Source: Chloroflexi bacterium HGW-Chloroflexi-10
GTDB lineage: Bacteria; Chloroflexota; Anaerolineae; Anaerolineales; Anaerolineaceae
Assembly: GCA_002840755.1 (NCBI GenBank)
Contig: PHBZ01000004.1
Span: 124,001-188,000, forward strand
DNA length: 64,000 nucleotides
Direction: 5' to 3'
Under the pieces are notes generated by a model. The model ran no database searches and was not told the origin of the DNA. It saw nothing but the letters and a program-made list of their open reading frames with translations. The translations under genes were made by a program, and so were the position numbers. The first letter of the stretch is position 1. Every line of letters starts with the position of its first letter. Below are positions 52,942 through 62,734 of this stretch, one piece after another.

Positions 52942-53965
52942 AAATTTCTTAATTACCGGTGGGGCCGGTTTTATCGGATCCAATTATGTTAATCGATTGC
53001 TTTCACGAGGCGAAGATGTAGTGATATTTGATAATCTTTCCCGTGCCGGAGCAGAAAAAAATCTCGAATGGTTGTATGCCAGTTATGGTATCAATGCATT
53101 CGAACTTGTTCAGGAAGATATCCGGAATGAAAAGAAGATACAGGCTGCCGCAGAAAATGCAGATGTAATTATTCATCTGGCAGGACAAGTTGCAGTTACT
53201 ACTTCAGTGACAAATCCACGAGAAGATTTTGAAATTAATGCCTTGGGTACATTTAATGTTTTGGAAGCAGCACGAAACTCTGGTCGTGATCCGATTGTGC
53301 TGTACGCTTCAACCAATAAGGTTTACGGTGGTATGGAAGATGTTGTCGTTGAGGAGGGAGAAACACGATATTATTATCGAGACTTCCCTAATGGAATCAG
53401 TGAAGATCGTTCTTTGGACTTCCACTCACCTTACGGCTGTTCAAAAGGTTGTGGGGACCAATATGTAAGGGACTACAGCCGTATTTATAATTTACCCGGA
53501 ATCGTTTTTCGACAGAGTTGCATTTATGGACCGAGACAATTCGGGATTGAAGATCAGGGTTGGGTTGCCTGGTTTATCATTGCCACGGTATTGAAACAAC
53601 CCATGAGTATTTTTGGGGATGGCAAACAGGTACGCGATTTATTACATGTTGAAGATTTGATGAACGCCTATGATGCTGCAATAAAGAATATCGATAAGAC
53701 AGCAGGCGAGGTCTTCAATATCGGTGGTGGCAGCAAACATGTAATGTCGGTATGGAAAGAGTTTGGCCCAATTTTAGAAACATTATCTGAGAATACGATT
53801 CCAGTTCAATGGGGTGATTGGCGACCTGGAGATCAGCGAATTTATGTCAGTGATATTCAAAAAGCTAAAGATGTAATGAAGTGGGAACCCAAACTGAGTG
53901 TGGAAGAGGGAATCAGTAAATTATTTCATTGGGTAGTAGAAAACAAACACCTATTTCAGGATTAG
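52934..53965 (+). CDS. Nucleotide-sugar epimerase/dehydratase (extended SDR, CDP-tyvelose-2-epimerase-like)
   Basis: The 343-residue extended SDR has the NAD-binding GGAGFIGSNYVN, DNLSRAGAEKN and the catalytic triad parts YASTNKVYGG (Thr) and SPYGCSKG (Tyr-x3-Lys). The STNKVYG variant, the SEDRSLDFHSPYGCSKG loop and RQSCIYGPRQFG resemble the CDP-paratose/CDP-tyvelose 2-epimerase (RfbE) group rather than UDP-galactose epimerases. The sugar is not certain. I start at 52934, where AGGAG lies 6 nt upstream. It is followed 4 bp later by a GT4 glycosyltransferase, which may use its product. Confidence 0.85.
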   Translation: MSKNFLITGGAGFIGSNYVNRLLSRGEDVVIFDNLSRAGAEKNLEWLYASYGINAFELVQEDIRNEKKIQAAAENADVIIHLAGQVAVTTSVTNPREDFEINALGTFNVLEAARNSGRDPIVLYASTNKVYGGMEDVVVEEGETRYYYRDFPNGISEDRSLDFHSPYGCSKGCGDQYVRDYSRIYNLPGIVFRQSCIYGPRQFGIEDQGWVAWFIIATVLKQPMSIFGDGKQVRDLLHVEDLMNAYDAAIKNIDKTAGEVFNIGGGSKHVMSVWKEFGPILETLSENTIPVQWGDWRPGDQRIYVSDIQKAKDVMKWEPKLSVEEGISKLFHWVVENKHLFQD

Positions 53966-53969
53966 ATGC

Positions 53970-55121
53970 ATGAAGATTTTAATTGTGTTAACCTATTACC
54001 GCCCGCACATTTCCGGTTTGACCATTTATGCTGAATTTCTGGCAAAAGCGCTAGTAAAACGAGGACATGAGGTTACCGTGTTAAGCAGCCGGCATGAGAA
54101 AAATTTACCTTTGCAGGAAATGGTAGAAGGTGTTCGGATTGTTCGGGCACCAGTTTTAATGAAGATCAGCAAGGGAACTATTATGCCCACTTTTGGTGCC
54201 CTGGCTGCGCAATTAATTCAGGCTCATGATATAGTCCATGTGCATTTGCCGCAATTTGATTCGGCGATTGTGACTGGAATCGCCAAATTACAAAAGAAAC
54301 CTGTAGTGATTACGTATCATTGTGATTTATTGATGCCGCCTGGTTTGATACCCTGGCTAGCGAATCAAACCGTATTAATTATGAATCACTTAGCTGCTAT
54401 TTTCTCCAATTTGATCATTACATACACCCAAGATTATGCTGATCATTCAGAGTTTTTACGAGCATATCGGAAAAAGCTGAAGATTATACTCCCACCTGTG
54501 GACCTGCCGGTTGTTTCGGATGGAGAGATACTAGAGTATAAACAAAGGACAAATCCTGGCGGTAAACATCCAGTCATAGGGATGGCAGTTCGTTTTGCTA
54601 CCGAAAAAGGTGTAGAAGTGATTCTGGATGCGCTACCGAAAATTCTCACACGTTTTCCAGAAACACAAGTTCAATTTTCCGGACCATATAAAAATATACG
54701 TGGTGAAGAACATTACATAAATCGTTTGATGCCCCGAATTCGAGCTTATCAAAAAACCGGTAACTGGTTATTTTTAGGTCCACAAAGTCATCGTGAAATG
54801 GCTTTGTTTTATCCAAATATTGATGTATTAATTTTACCAAGTTTGAATTCTACAGAAGCGTTTGGACTCGTACAAATTGAATCTATGATCAGTGGATCGC
54901 CCTCAGTAGCCTCAGCATTGCCTGGAGTTCGTCAACCAGTTATGCGGCATCAAATGGGTAAAGTTGTCCCAATAGGGGATTCTAATGCCCTGGCTGAAGC
55001 TCTTTTGGAAATTTTTGAAAATCCAGAAAAATTCAGAAAAGATCCCGAAGAAATTCGTAAGCAATATTTACCGGATACCATAGCCCAGGCGTTTGAGCAG
55101 ATTTTTGAAGATTTGGTATAA
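53970..55121 (+). CDS. Glycosyltransferase family 4
   Basis: The 383-residue product has two Rossmann-like domains of the GT-B fold. The N-terminus ILIVLTYYRPHISGLTIYAE includes the acceptor-side glycine loop and the C-terminal donor-binding segment is STEAFGLVQIESMISGSPSV, with the two Glu residues (EX7E-like) of retaining GT4 enzymes. It should transfer a sugar from a nucleotide donor to a lipid or protein acceptor. The donor is unknown; the epimerase gene 4 bp upstream and manC at 40 kb are possible sources. A gap of about 120 bp separates it from the GT-C genes. Confidence 0.9.
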   Translation: MKILIVLTYYRPHISGLTIYAEFLAKALVKRGHEVTVLSSRHEKNLPLQEMVEGVRIVRAPVLMKISKGTIMPTFGALAAQLIQAHDIVHVHLPQFDSAIVTGIAKLQKKPVVITYHCDLLMPPGLIPWLANQTVLIMNHLAAIFSNLIITYTQDYADHSEFLRAYRKKLKIILPPVDLPVVSDGEILEYKQRTNPGGKHPVIGMAVRFATEKGVEVILDALPKILTRFPETQVQFSGPYKNIRGEEHYINRLMPRIRAYQKTGNWLFLGPQSHREMALFYPNIDVLILPSLNSTEAFGLVQIESMISGSPSVASALPGVRQPVMRHQMGKVVPIGDSNALAEALLEIFENPEKFRKDPEEIRKQYLPDTIAQAFEQIFEDLV

Positions 55122-55242
55122 CGATCTGGGTAAAAAATGTGAACCCGTAAGGTTATAATTCATACGTCTTTATGGCGAAACTTTTAGTTAGTCATAGATT
55201 TCGGCAATCAAAGAATCCAACCTACAATTTGATGGTGGAAAT

Positions 55243-57447
55243 ATGGCAGAAGAACCAAGCGTTTTGGATTACGTAAAATCGAAGTTAATGCCCTGGAAAT
55301 ACAGAATGCCAGAGGATTTCTGGTATGACAATCCGACTGACGAAACTGACACAGATTTGAAAGAATCGAGTGAAGTAATAGTTGAAAAAAAAGATTTCAG
55401 ATGGCCTTTTGTGATACCCTGGAAATTCATTATTGCGCTTGGGATGGCATTGATTGCCCAAAGTTTTTTGGAACCACCAGTTCGAAAAATTGAATTAGCT
55501 ATTGGCTTTTATTCAGCGAGTTTTTTATTTGTTTTTTGGTCGTTTCTTTCCAAAGAAAAAATATTTGACCAAATCATGCCGACTTCATTTAAGAATTTTA
55601 AATTTGATTTTGATAATGTTAATCAGATCGCTTTGGGGACAAGTTTAATACTCTTTTTAATCACACTTTTTGCATTTAAACCGGTGGCTAGAGGCGTTAA
55701 TGATATCCGGTTTACCGACTTGAATTTGTTTCTTTGGTTTGCTACGTTAATCACTTTTGTTTATGCTGTAATTGATCAAGAACCTGTTAAACGTTCCTTA
55801 CACAATCTCAAGAAGACCTTTCACAATAAAGAAATCCATTTGAAAATTACACCCTGGGTATTACTTTTGGGTGTTACTACCATTGTAGTTATTTTCTTTA
55901 GATTTTATCGACTGAACGAAGTACTGGGAGAAATGTTTAGCGATCACGCGGAAAAATTATTGGATGTAAACGATGTTTTAAAAGGTGACTATCATGTCTT
56001 TTTTGTGCGTAATACAGGCCGAGAATTTCTCCAGTTTTATCTGACGGCATTTGTTGCCATCGTTTTTCGTACCGGGGTATCTTTTCTCAGTTTGAAACTT
56101 GGAACTGCACTGGCAGGATTTTTTGCCTTACCGTTTATCTATAAATTGGGTAAAGAATTGGGAAATAAATGGGTTGGGTTATTTGCTTTCTTGCTGGCTG
56201 GTGTATCTTACTGGCATAATGTCATCTCCCGCGTTGGACTGCGTTTTCCGCTGTACCCGTTATTTGTTGCACCAACCTTATTTTACTTAATTCGCGGTAT
56301 TCGACAAAAGCGGAGAAATGATTTTATTTATTCGGGAATTGCTTTAGGACTGGGTTTGCACGGGTATAGTTCTACGCGATTTCTGCCCTTTGTTGTTTTA
56401 TTCGCGATACTTTTATTTTTAATCCATGCCAGTTCCCGTGGAAGCCGAAAAAGCACCATAAATGCATTGGTTATACTAATTATTACCAGCGTAATTGTTT
56501 TCTTACCTTTACTGAAATTCTCCCTGATCAGTCCTGAAGACGTCAGCTATCGTGCCTTAACTAGACTTGCTCCTACTGAACAGGCGTATCAATCTTCGCC
56601 ATTTTTGATTTTCCTTGACAATTTGTGGAATGCTGAAACCATGTTTTTTTATTCAAACGGCAACACCTGGGTACACTCAATACCTGGTAGACCTGCGTTG
56701 GATGTGATTACAGCTGCTTTGTATTTTATAGGGACAATGATTGTGCTGTTGCGTTATATTGGACACAGGAATTGGGAAGACTTGTTCCTTATTCTGTCCG
56801 TTCCTTTATTAATGATGCCATCCATTCTTTCTCTGGCTTTTCCAGGTGAAAATCCCAGTTTGAATAGAACCGGAGGCGCGATTATTCCTGTTTTTATTTT
56901 GGCGGCAATTGCTTTTGAAGGTGTGATCCGGAGTTTATGGAAAAACTCAAAGACCTGGACTGGGAAAATGGGTACAGTTAGTATTGCTTTGAGTCTTTTG
57001 GCCGGAACTGCCTATTTAAATTATGACCTTGTGTTTCGTCAATTTGACCAACGATTTCTTCAAGGGGCATGGAATACTAGTCAGATTGGCGCGGTAATCC
57101 GTGGTTTTGCCGATTCTGTGGGTAGTACAGATAATGCCTATGTAGTTCCGTATCCTCATTGGGTGGATACGCGCGTTGTAGGTATTAATGTTGGTGATCC
57201 AACGAGGGATTTTGCACTTTGGCCGGATCAATTTGACACCACACTGGACGCAGAAGGTGAGAAATTGTTCATCCTTAAGCCCGATAATCAAGAAGCCCTG
57301 GATTTACTACAGGTTATGTATCCAAATGGCATCTTATTCCTTTACGACTCAGGACGTGAGGGGAAAGATTTTTATATTTTCCATGTGCCGGTTCAGGTTA
57401 TTGCCGAAAATAATAGCCTAATGTTGAATGAGGAAAATAACCCATGA
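55243..57447 (+). CDS. GT-C type membrane glycosyltransferase (GT39/ArnT-like)
   Basis: The 734-residue integral membrane protein has an acidic N-terminal cytoplasmic lead (about 50 residues), about 11-13 helices and a C-terminal soluble domain (about 590-730). The first outer loop has EMFSDHAEKLLD near residue 230, the Asp-containing motif position of GT-C enzymes that use polyprenyl-phosphate sugars. FYRLN before it and HNVISRVGLRFPLYPLFV later fit the GT39/PMT group. The stop overlaps the start of the next gene as ATGA. Donor and acceptor are unknown. Confidence 0.8.
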   Translation: MAEEPSVLDYVKSKLMPWKYRMPEDFWYDNPTDETDTDLKESSEVIVEKKDFRWPFVIPWKFIIALGMALIAQSFLEPPVRKIELAIGFYSASFLFVFWSFLSKEKIFDQIMPTSFKNFKFDFDNVNQIALGTSLILFLITLFAFKPVARGVNDIRFTDLNLFLWFATLITFVYAVIDQEPVKRSLHNLKKTFHNKEIHLKITPWVLLLGVTTIVVIFFRFYRLNEVLGEMFSDHAEKLLDVNDVLKGDYHVFFVRNTGREFLQFYLTAFVAIVFRTGVSFLSLKLGTALAGFFALPFIYKLGKELGNKWVGLFAFLLAGVSYWHNVISRVGLRFPLYPLFVAPTLFYLIRGIRQKRRNDFIYSGIALGLGLHGYSSTRFLPFVVLFAILLFLIHASSRGSRKSTINALVILIITSVIVFLPLLKFSLISPEDVSYRALTRLAPTEQAYQSSPFLIFLDNLWNAETMFFYSNGNTWVHSIPGRPALDVITAALYFIGTMIVLLRYIGHRNWEDLFLILSVPLLMMPSILSLAFPGENPSLNRTGGAIIPVFILAAIAFEGVIRSLWKNSKTWTGKMGTVSIALSLLAGTAYLNYDLVFRQFDQRFLQGAWNTSQIGAVIRGFADSVGSTDNAYVVPYPHWVDTRVVGINVGDPTRDFALWPDQFDTTLDAEGEKLFILKPDNQEALDLLQVMYPNGILFLYDSGREGKDFYIFHVPVQVIAENNSLMLNEENNP

Positions 57448-60400
57448 CAAAAGTTATGCAACCTAACATGGCAAAACAGTGGAAATTATTGACACCTGTT
57501 TTATTTCTCCTCATTTTAGTTATTGGAATTTATTTTCGCTTTGCAGGACTTTTTTGGGGGGAATATCAATACTTGCACCCAGATGAAAGATTTCTTGTTT
57601 GGGTGACTGCCGATATATCTTCAGTAGAGGACATCAATGATTATTTTGATACAGCTAATTCCAGTTTAAATCCTCACAATCGCGGGCATGGCTTTTTTGT
57701 TTATGGAGATTTCCCAGTAATTTTTGTGCGGTATTTAATGGAAGGGATTTTTGAAAATCCTGGTTGGAAGGAAGCATTACAAACTGGACGAACCGTATCT
57801 ACTTTTTTTGACCTGGGAAGTGTTATATTAATATTTTTTATAGGAAAAAAATTATTCAATAAACATGTTGGTCTATTGGCAATGGCTTTTGCAGCGATGA
57901 CCGTTGTCAACATCCAACAAGCACATTTTTACACTGTTGATACAGTTGCGGCATTTTTTGTAACTTTAGCGATCTATATCGCTTTGCATATTGCCATGTA
58001 TATATACCCACCGGACATCTCGGAGGTGGTTGGAAATACAGACGAAATTCAGGAAGATAATGTTTCTAATAATCAAGTAAAGATTAAAAGAAGATTTTCC
58101 ATTCCTAAAACAACCATATTGAGTATGTTTTTTGGAATTACTGTTGGTTTTTCAGCTGCATCAAAAATCAATACAGGGGTGATTGCTTTTCTTCTTCCTT
58201 TAGCTTTTATCATTTTATGGTACAGTCACCGCCACAGAGAGGGTAAGATCTTTTTTGATACTATTCTACGAGATCTCATTTTGGGTGGCGTTGCTGCGGT
58301 TATTTTTTTCCGGATACTACAACCATATGCATTCAGCGGCCCTGGATTCTTTGAAGTAACACCCAATCCTTTATGGTTGACTAATATTAAAGAAGTCGGG
58401 ATTCAATCGAGTGGGGACGTAGATTTTCCACCGGCCTTACAATGGGCTCGTAGAGATTTTGGTTTCGCGTTTCGGAATTTGACTCAGTGGGGTATGGGTT
58501 TCCCCATGGCTATAGCCGCATGGTTCGGATTGGCATTATTGGGCTGGCGGATTCTCAAAGGAAATAATTCACCAACTTTATTAGTATGGGTATGGACGGT
58601 TTTTTTCTTTCTATGGCAATCTTCCCTGGGTAATCCTATGATGCGATATCAGATGCCGGTTTTACCTATGCTGGCATTGATGGCAGCCTGGTTCTTGGTT
58701 GAGTTGTGGGGTTTACGCACAAAAGCGAAAAAGTTAAGAAAATTTGTGAGAGTTACCGGTGCAATTCTATCAGGCGCGGCTTTAATTGGGACTGCCACTT
58801 GGGCTTTTATGTTTAGCAGGATTTATGTGGAGCCCATTTCGCGAATTGATGCCTCGCGTTGGATTTTTCAGAATGTACCTGGACCTATAAATTTGATGAT
58901 TGAATATGATGAAGAGGGATTAACCCAAGAGGTGCTTTCTTTTCCATACAACAATTCAATTATTGAAGGTAATCCGTATTCCACCACATTTTCTGTAGAA
59001 AATGACGGCATACTAAAAGGTATCAGTTTTGCAAAAATTCAGCAACAAGCTGTTGGAATAGAATCCACAACAAGTTTGAATGTTGTTGTGAAAGACTTGA
59101 TTGTAAATGGAGAGGAATTGGCACAGCAAAGTATTGATAGTGATTTTTATCACGATGCTTTTAATTCTTCATATACAGTTAATTTTGATAATGTGGTCTT
59201 ACAAAAAGAACATGTTTACCAATTGGTGCTTGAATATGAAGGTCCAGGTTCTTTAACCCTGAATGGAAGCGCAGTAGTATTAGAAACTAGTTGGGATGAT
59301 CCTTTACCTTATCGGATGGATGGAAAAGATGCTTATGGTGGTATTTATCAGGATGGACTGAATTTTGAAATGTATTGGGATGATAATGAAGGAAAACTGA
59401 ATCGATTTCTTTCTTTATTAGACCAGGGCGATTACATTTTTATGTCATCCAACCGGCAATGGGGTACAACCACAAGAGTGCCGGAACGATACCCACTGAC
59501 AACTCAGTTTTACAGAAGTTTGATCGGTTGTCCTGATGATAAGGATGTTAATTGGTGTTACAGCATTGCCCAATCTGGTACTTTTGAAGGTGATTTAGGT
59601 TATGAATTAGTTAAAGTTTTTGTTTCATTTCCTCATTTTGGAGATTTTCAGATCAATGATCAGTTTGCAGAAGAAGCTTTTACGGTTTACGATCATCCAA
59701 AAGTAATGATCTTTAAAAAAACTGATCAATACGATTCCGAAAAAGTTAAGGCCATATTAGGGTCTATCGATTTGACCAAAATAATTAAGCTTACTCCAAT
59801 CAAATATAAAAATTACCCTGCCACACTCGAATTGCCATTGGAACAATTGGCAGTTCAGGAGGCGGGGGGTACTTGGTCTGATATTTTTGATACAGAAATA
59901 TTCTATAATCAAAAACCTGTTTTCGCTGCCATTCTATGGTATCTTGTTGTCACTTTATTGGGTTGGATAGTTTATCCGATACTGCGTTTTGCATTAGGTG
60001 GGTTGGCAGATAAAGGTTATGCTATGAGCAAAATGGCCGGAATGCTGTTACTTGCATTTCTGGTTTGGTGGGCAGGTTCTTTGCAGATTGCCCTCACACG
60101 CGATACCATCTCCATTTTTCTCGGAATTCTTCTTCTGAGCGGAATTCTCTTCGCTATTTTCCAGCGAAAAGCAATTGCGACAGATCTCAAAGAGCGAATA
60201 TCTTATTATTTTCTGGTTGAGGTATTAACCCTTTTATTATTTATCGCTTTTCTACTGGTTCGTATCGGTAATCCAGATTTATGGCACCCTGGTAAAGGTG
60301 GAGAAAAACCGATGGATTTTTCGTATTTCAATGCTATTCTAAAAAGCACCACCTTCCCGCCTTATGACCCCTGGTATGCTGGCGGGTACATAAACTACTA

Positions 60401-62348
60401 TTACTATGGTTTTGTTGTTGTTGGTGTTTTGGTCAAATGGTTAGGTATTATTCCTTCTATAGCATATAACCTCATATTACCAACCTTGTTTGCTTTGGTT
60501 GGAATTGGCTCATTTGGAGTATCCTGGAACATTGTTTCAATATTCCAACACCAAAAACTGGAAATTAATGGAGAAACAAAGAAGCCTTTATATAGATCTG
60601 GAGCCGTTTGGGCAGGAATTGCCGCAATTGCTTTGGTATTAATTCTTGGCAACCTTGGAACCGTTCGAATGATCTGGCATAGTTTGCAGAAAATGGGCTC
60701 TCCTAATGGGATCATTGATGCCGCGAGTTTTTTCCAACGGTGGGAATGGACATTCGAAGGGTTGATTGATTATGTGCATGGTGAGAAAATGCCTTTGTAT
60801 CCGGGTGATTGGTATTGGGTTCCCAGTCGCGCTTTACCGCAAGAACCTATCACCGAATTTCCGTTCTTTACTTTCCTTTATGGTGATTTGCATGCCCACA
60901 TGATTTCTCTACCAATTACTCTTTTAGCGTTGGGTTGGGTTGTATCTTTGTTAGGACAACGCTGGAAATTTAAAGATGGATTCCTGGCGTGGTTAAATAA
61001 ATTATGGGTTCTGGTCTTTGGGGCTATCGTAGTTGGCTCTTTGAGGCCATCCAATACATGGGATTTACCAACATATCTTTTGCTTGGTGTATTTGTCTTG
61101 ATATATATTATTATACGATATGGAAAAGGGATAGCTATTCGTCATGATACAGCGCAATGGATTGACCGGATCGTTGAAGCGGTTATTGCGATTACAGTTT
61201 TTGTTGTTCTCTCCTTTGTTTTGTATAAACCATTTTCGGATTGGTATGGGCAAGCATACAATTCCATCGAAATATGGAAAGGTAACCATTCTCCATTTTG
61301 GTCTTATTTTACACATTGGGGATTGTTCCTTTTCTTATTATTTTCCTGGTTTGTAACAGAAACAATACAATGGATGGCTGAGACACCGCTGCGTGAATTA
61401 TACAAACTGAAAAAGTATGTTCCGGTAATTTATGCTGCGCTGGCCTTATTGGTGACCTCGGTTGCATTGTTGTTAATTAAGGAAATTGAGATTAGTTGGG
61501 TAGTACTACCTATGGCTGCCTGGGCAGGTGTATTGATCATTCGTAAAGATCAAAGCGATGCGAAACGCCTGGTATTGTTTATGACGGGTACTGCATTTGT
61601 GTTGACGCTGATGGTTGAGTTGATTGTTTTGCGTGGGGATATTGGACGGATGAACACGGTCTTTAAATTCTATTTACAGGCCTGGGTATTATTTGGAATA
61701 AGTGCAGCCTGCGGTGTGATCTGGATGGTTACTGAAGCGCGAAAACGCTGGTCCTTCACTCAGAAGAACCTTTGGCAGGTGACTTGTATTTTGCTGGCAG
61801 GATCTGCAGCACTTTATCCATTGTTAGCAGGAACAGAAAAAATTCAGGATCGAATGTCCACGCCAGCTCCTCAAACTCTGGATGGGATGGCTTATATGCA
61901 ATCCGCATACTATTTTGATGAAAACGTGCGGATGAATTTGAATGCGGATTATAAAGCAATTCGTTGGATGCAGGAAACTATCCAGGGTTCTCCAGTGATA
62001 GTTGAAGCAAATACCATTGAATATCGTTGGGGAAACCGATTTACTATTTACACTGGTTTACCCGGTGTTGTTGGTTGGAACTGGCATCAAAGACAACAAC
62101 GCGGCGTGATACCCTCAGAATGGATATTTCGACGGGTAGAAGAAATCCGAGAATTTTATACAACGCCGAATGCCATATTGGCACAAGAATTTTTAGAAAA
62201 GTATCAGGTGAAGTATATTGTATTAGGTATTTATGAACGTGCCTTATATCCTGGAGATGGTTTGAAAAAATTTGAGCTATACAATCAGGATATCTGGAGG
62301 ACTGTCTATAAAGATGGTGAAACCGTGATTTATGAGGTGATTAACTAA
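57444..62348 (+). CDS. Giant membrane protein: GT39-like half fused to a Chlor_Arch_YYY/DUF2298 half
   Basis: The 1634-residue protein has two membrane halves. The N-terminal half (about 1-460) is GT39/PMT-like, with HPDERF at Asp47-Glu48 in the first outer loop and about 10 helices, followed by a soluble, beta-rich insert (about 460-830). The C-terminal half (about 840-1630) carries GGYINYYYYGF at about 979-989, FLYGDLHAHMI near 1147 and DRMNTVFKF-like DIGRMNTVFKFYLQAW, all typical of the YYY family (DUF2298) named for Chloroflexi and archaea. It starts 4 bp within the previous gene and ends 1 bp into the DUF952 start (ATG at 62348), so it is tightly coupled. Function is unproven. Confidence 0.85.
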   Translation: MTKVMQPNMAKQWKLLTPVLFLLILVIGIYFRFAGLFWGEYQYLHPDERFLVWVTADISSVEDINDYFDTANSSLNPHNRGHGFFVYGDFPVIFVRYLMEGIFENPGWKEALQTGRTVSTFFDLGSVILIFFIGKKLFNKHVGLLAMAFAAMTVVNIQQAHFYTVDTVAAFFVTLAIYIALHIAMYIYPPDISEVVGNTDEIQEDNVSNNQVKIKRRFSIPKTTILSMFFGITVGFSAASKINTGVIAFLLPLAFIILWYSHRHREGKIFFDTILRDLILGGVAAVIFFRILQPYAFSGPGFFEVTPNPLWLTNIKEVGIQSSGDVDFPPALQWARRDFGFAFRNLTQWGMGFPMAIAAWFGLALLGWRILKGNNSPTLLVWVWTVFFFLWQSSLGNPMMRYQMPVLPMLALMAAWFLVELWGLRTKAKKLRKFVRVTGAILSGAALIGTATWAFMFSRIYVEPISRIDASRWIFQNVPGPINLMIEYDEEGLTQEVLSFPYNNSIIEGNPYSTTFSVENDGILKGISFAKIQQQAVGIESTTSLNVVVKDLIVNGEELAQQSIDSDFYHDAFNSSYTVNFDNVVLQKEHVYQLVLEYEGPGSLTLNGSAVVLETSWDDPLPYRMDGKDAYGGIYQDGLNFEMYWDDNEGKLNRFLSLLDQGDYIFMSSNRQWGTTTRVPERYPLTTQFYRSLIGCPDDKDVNWCYSIAQSGTFEGDLGYELVKVFVSFPHFGDFQINDQFAEEAFTVYDHPKVMIFKKTDQYDSEKVKAILGSIDLTKIIKLTPIKYKNYPATLELPLEQLAVQEAGGTWSDIFDTEIFYNQKPVFAAILWYLVVTLLGWIVYPILRFALGGLADKGYAMSKMAGMLLLAFLVWWAGSLQIALTRDTISIFLGILLLSGILFAIFQRKAIATDLKERISYYFLVEVLTLLLFIAFLLVRIGNPDLWHPGKGGEKPMDFSYFNAILKSTTFPPYDPWYAGGYINYYYYGFVVVGVLVKWLGIIPSIAYNLILPTLFALVGIGSFGVSWNIVSIFQHQKLEINGETKKPLYRSGAVWAGIAAIALVLILGNLGTVRMIWHSLQKMGSPNGIIDAASFFQRWEWTFEGLIDYVHGEKMPLYPGDWYWVPSRALPQEPITEFPFFTFLYGDLHAHMISLPITLLALGWVVSLLGQRWKFKDGFLAWLNKLWVLVFGAIVVGSLRPSNTWDLPTYLLLGVFVLIYIIIRYGKGIAIRHDTAQWIDRIVEAVIAITVFVVLSFVLYKPFSDWYGQAYNSIEIWKGNHSPFWSYFTHWGLFLFLLFSWFVTETIQWMAETPLRELYKLKKYVPVIYAALALLVTSVALLLIKEIEISWVVLPMAAWAGVLIIRKDQSDAKRLVLFMTGTAFVLTLMVELIVLRGDIGRMNTVFKFYLQAWVLFGISAACGVIWMVTEARKRWSFTQKNLWQVTCILLAGSAALYPLLAGTEKIQDRMSTPAPQTLDGMAYMQSAYYFDENVRMNLNADYKAIRWMQETIQGSPVIVEANTIEYRWGNRFTIYTGLPGVVGWNWHQRQQRGVIPSEWIFRRVEEIREFYTTPNAILAQEFLEKYQVKYIVLGIYERALYPGDGLKKFELYNQDIWRTVYKDGETVIYEVIN

Positions 62349-62689
62349 TGACTGTTGAGCAATATGTGTATCATATCATTTCTGCTGAAGATTGGAATCA
62401 GACTTCTCACCTGGAATATTACCGCGCTGAGTCATTAGAGTCAGAAGGTTTTATACACTGTTCATTCGCGCACCAAATTAATGCTGTTGTGAAATTGTTT
62501 TATAATGGTCGTGATGATTTGTTGGTGCTTAAAATAGAGGTTGATAAGCTCCTACCTACTATGAAAGTTGATCCTATCCCTGGAGGTGGCGCATTCCCCC
62601 ATATTTATGGTTCTATTAATCTAAGTGCTATAAGTGGAGTGTATTCCATAATTAGAGAAGGTCTTGATTATTCCTGGTATGAAGAATAA
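62348..62689 (+). CDS. DUF952 family protein
   Basis: The 113-residue soluble protein matches DUF952: YHIISAEDW at the start, ESEGFIHCSFAHQI, a DPIPGGGAFPHIYG block and the conserved His and Gly residues. DUF952 proteins are small, ADP-ribosyltransferase-like folds of unknown activity. The A of its ATG is the last base of the preceding stop codon, so it is translationally coupled to the YYY protein, but nothing in the fold ties it to glycan work. Confidence 0.88.
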   Translation: MTVEQYVYHIISAEDWNQTSHLEYYRAESLESEGFIHCSFAHQINAVVKLFYNGRDDLLVLKIEVDKLLPTMKVDPIPGGGAFPHIYGSINLSAISGVYSIIREGLDYSWYEE

Positions 62690-62734
62690 AAAAAATTGGG
62701 AATGATTTTCAATTATATAAAAAAGAGATGAATT

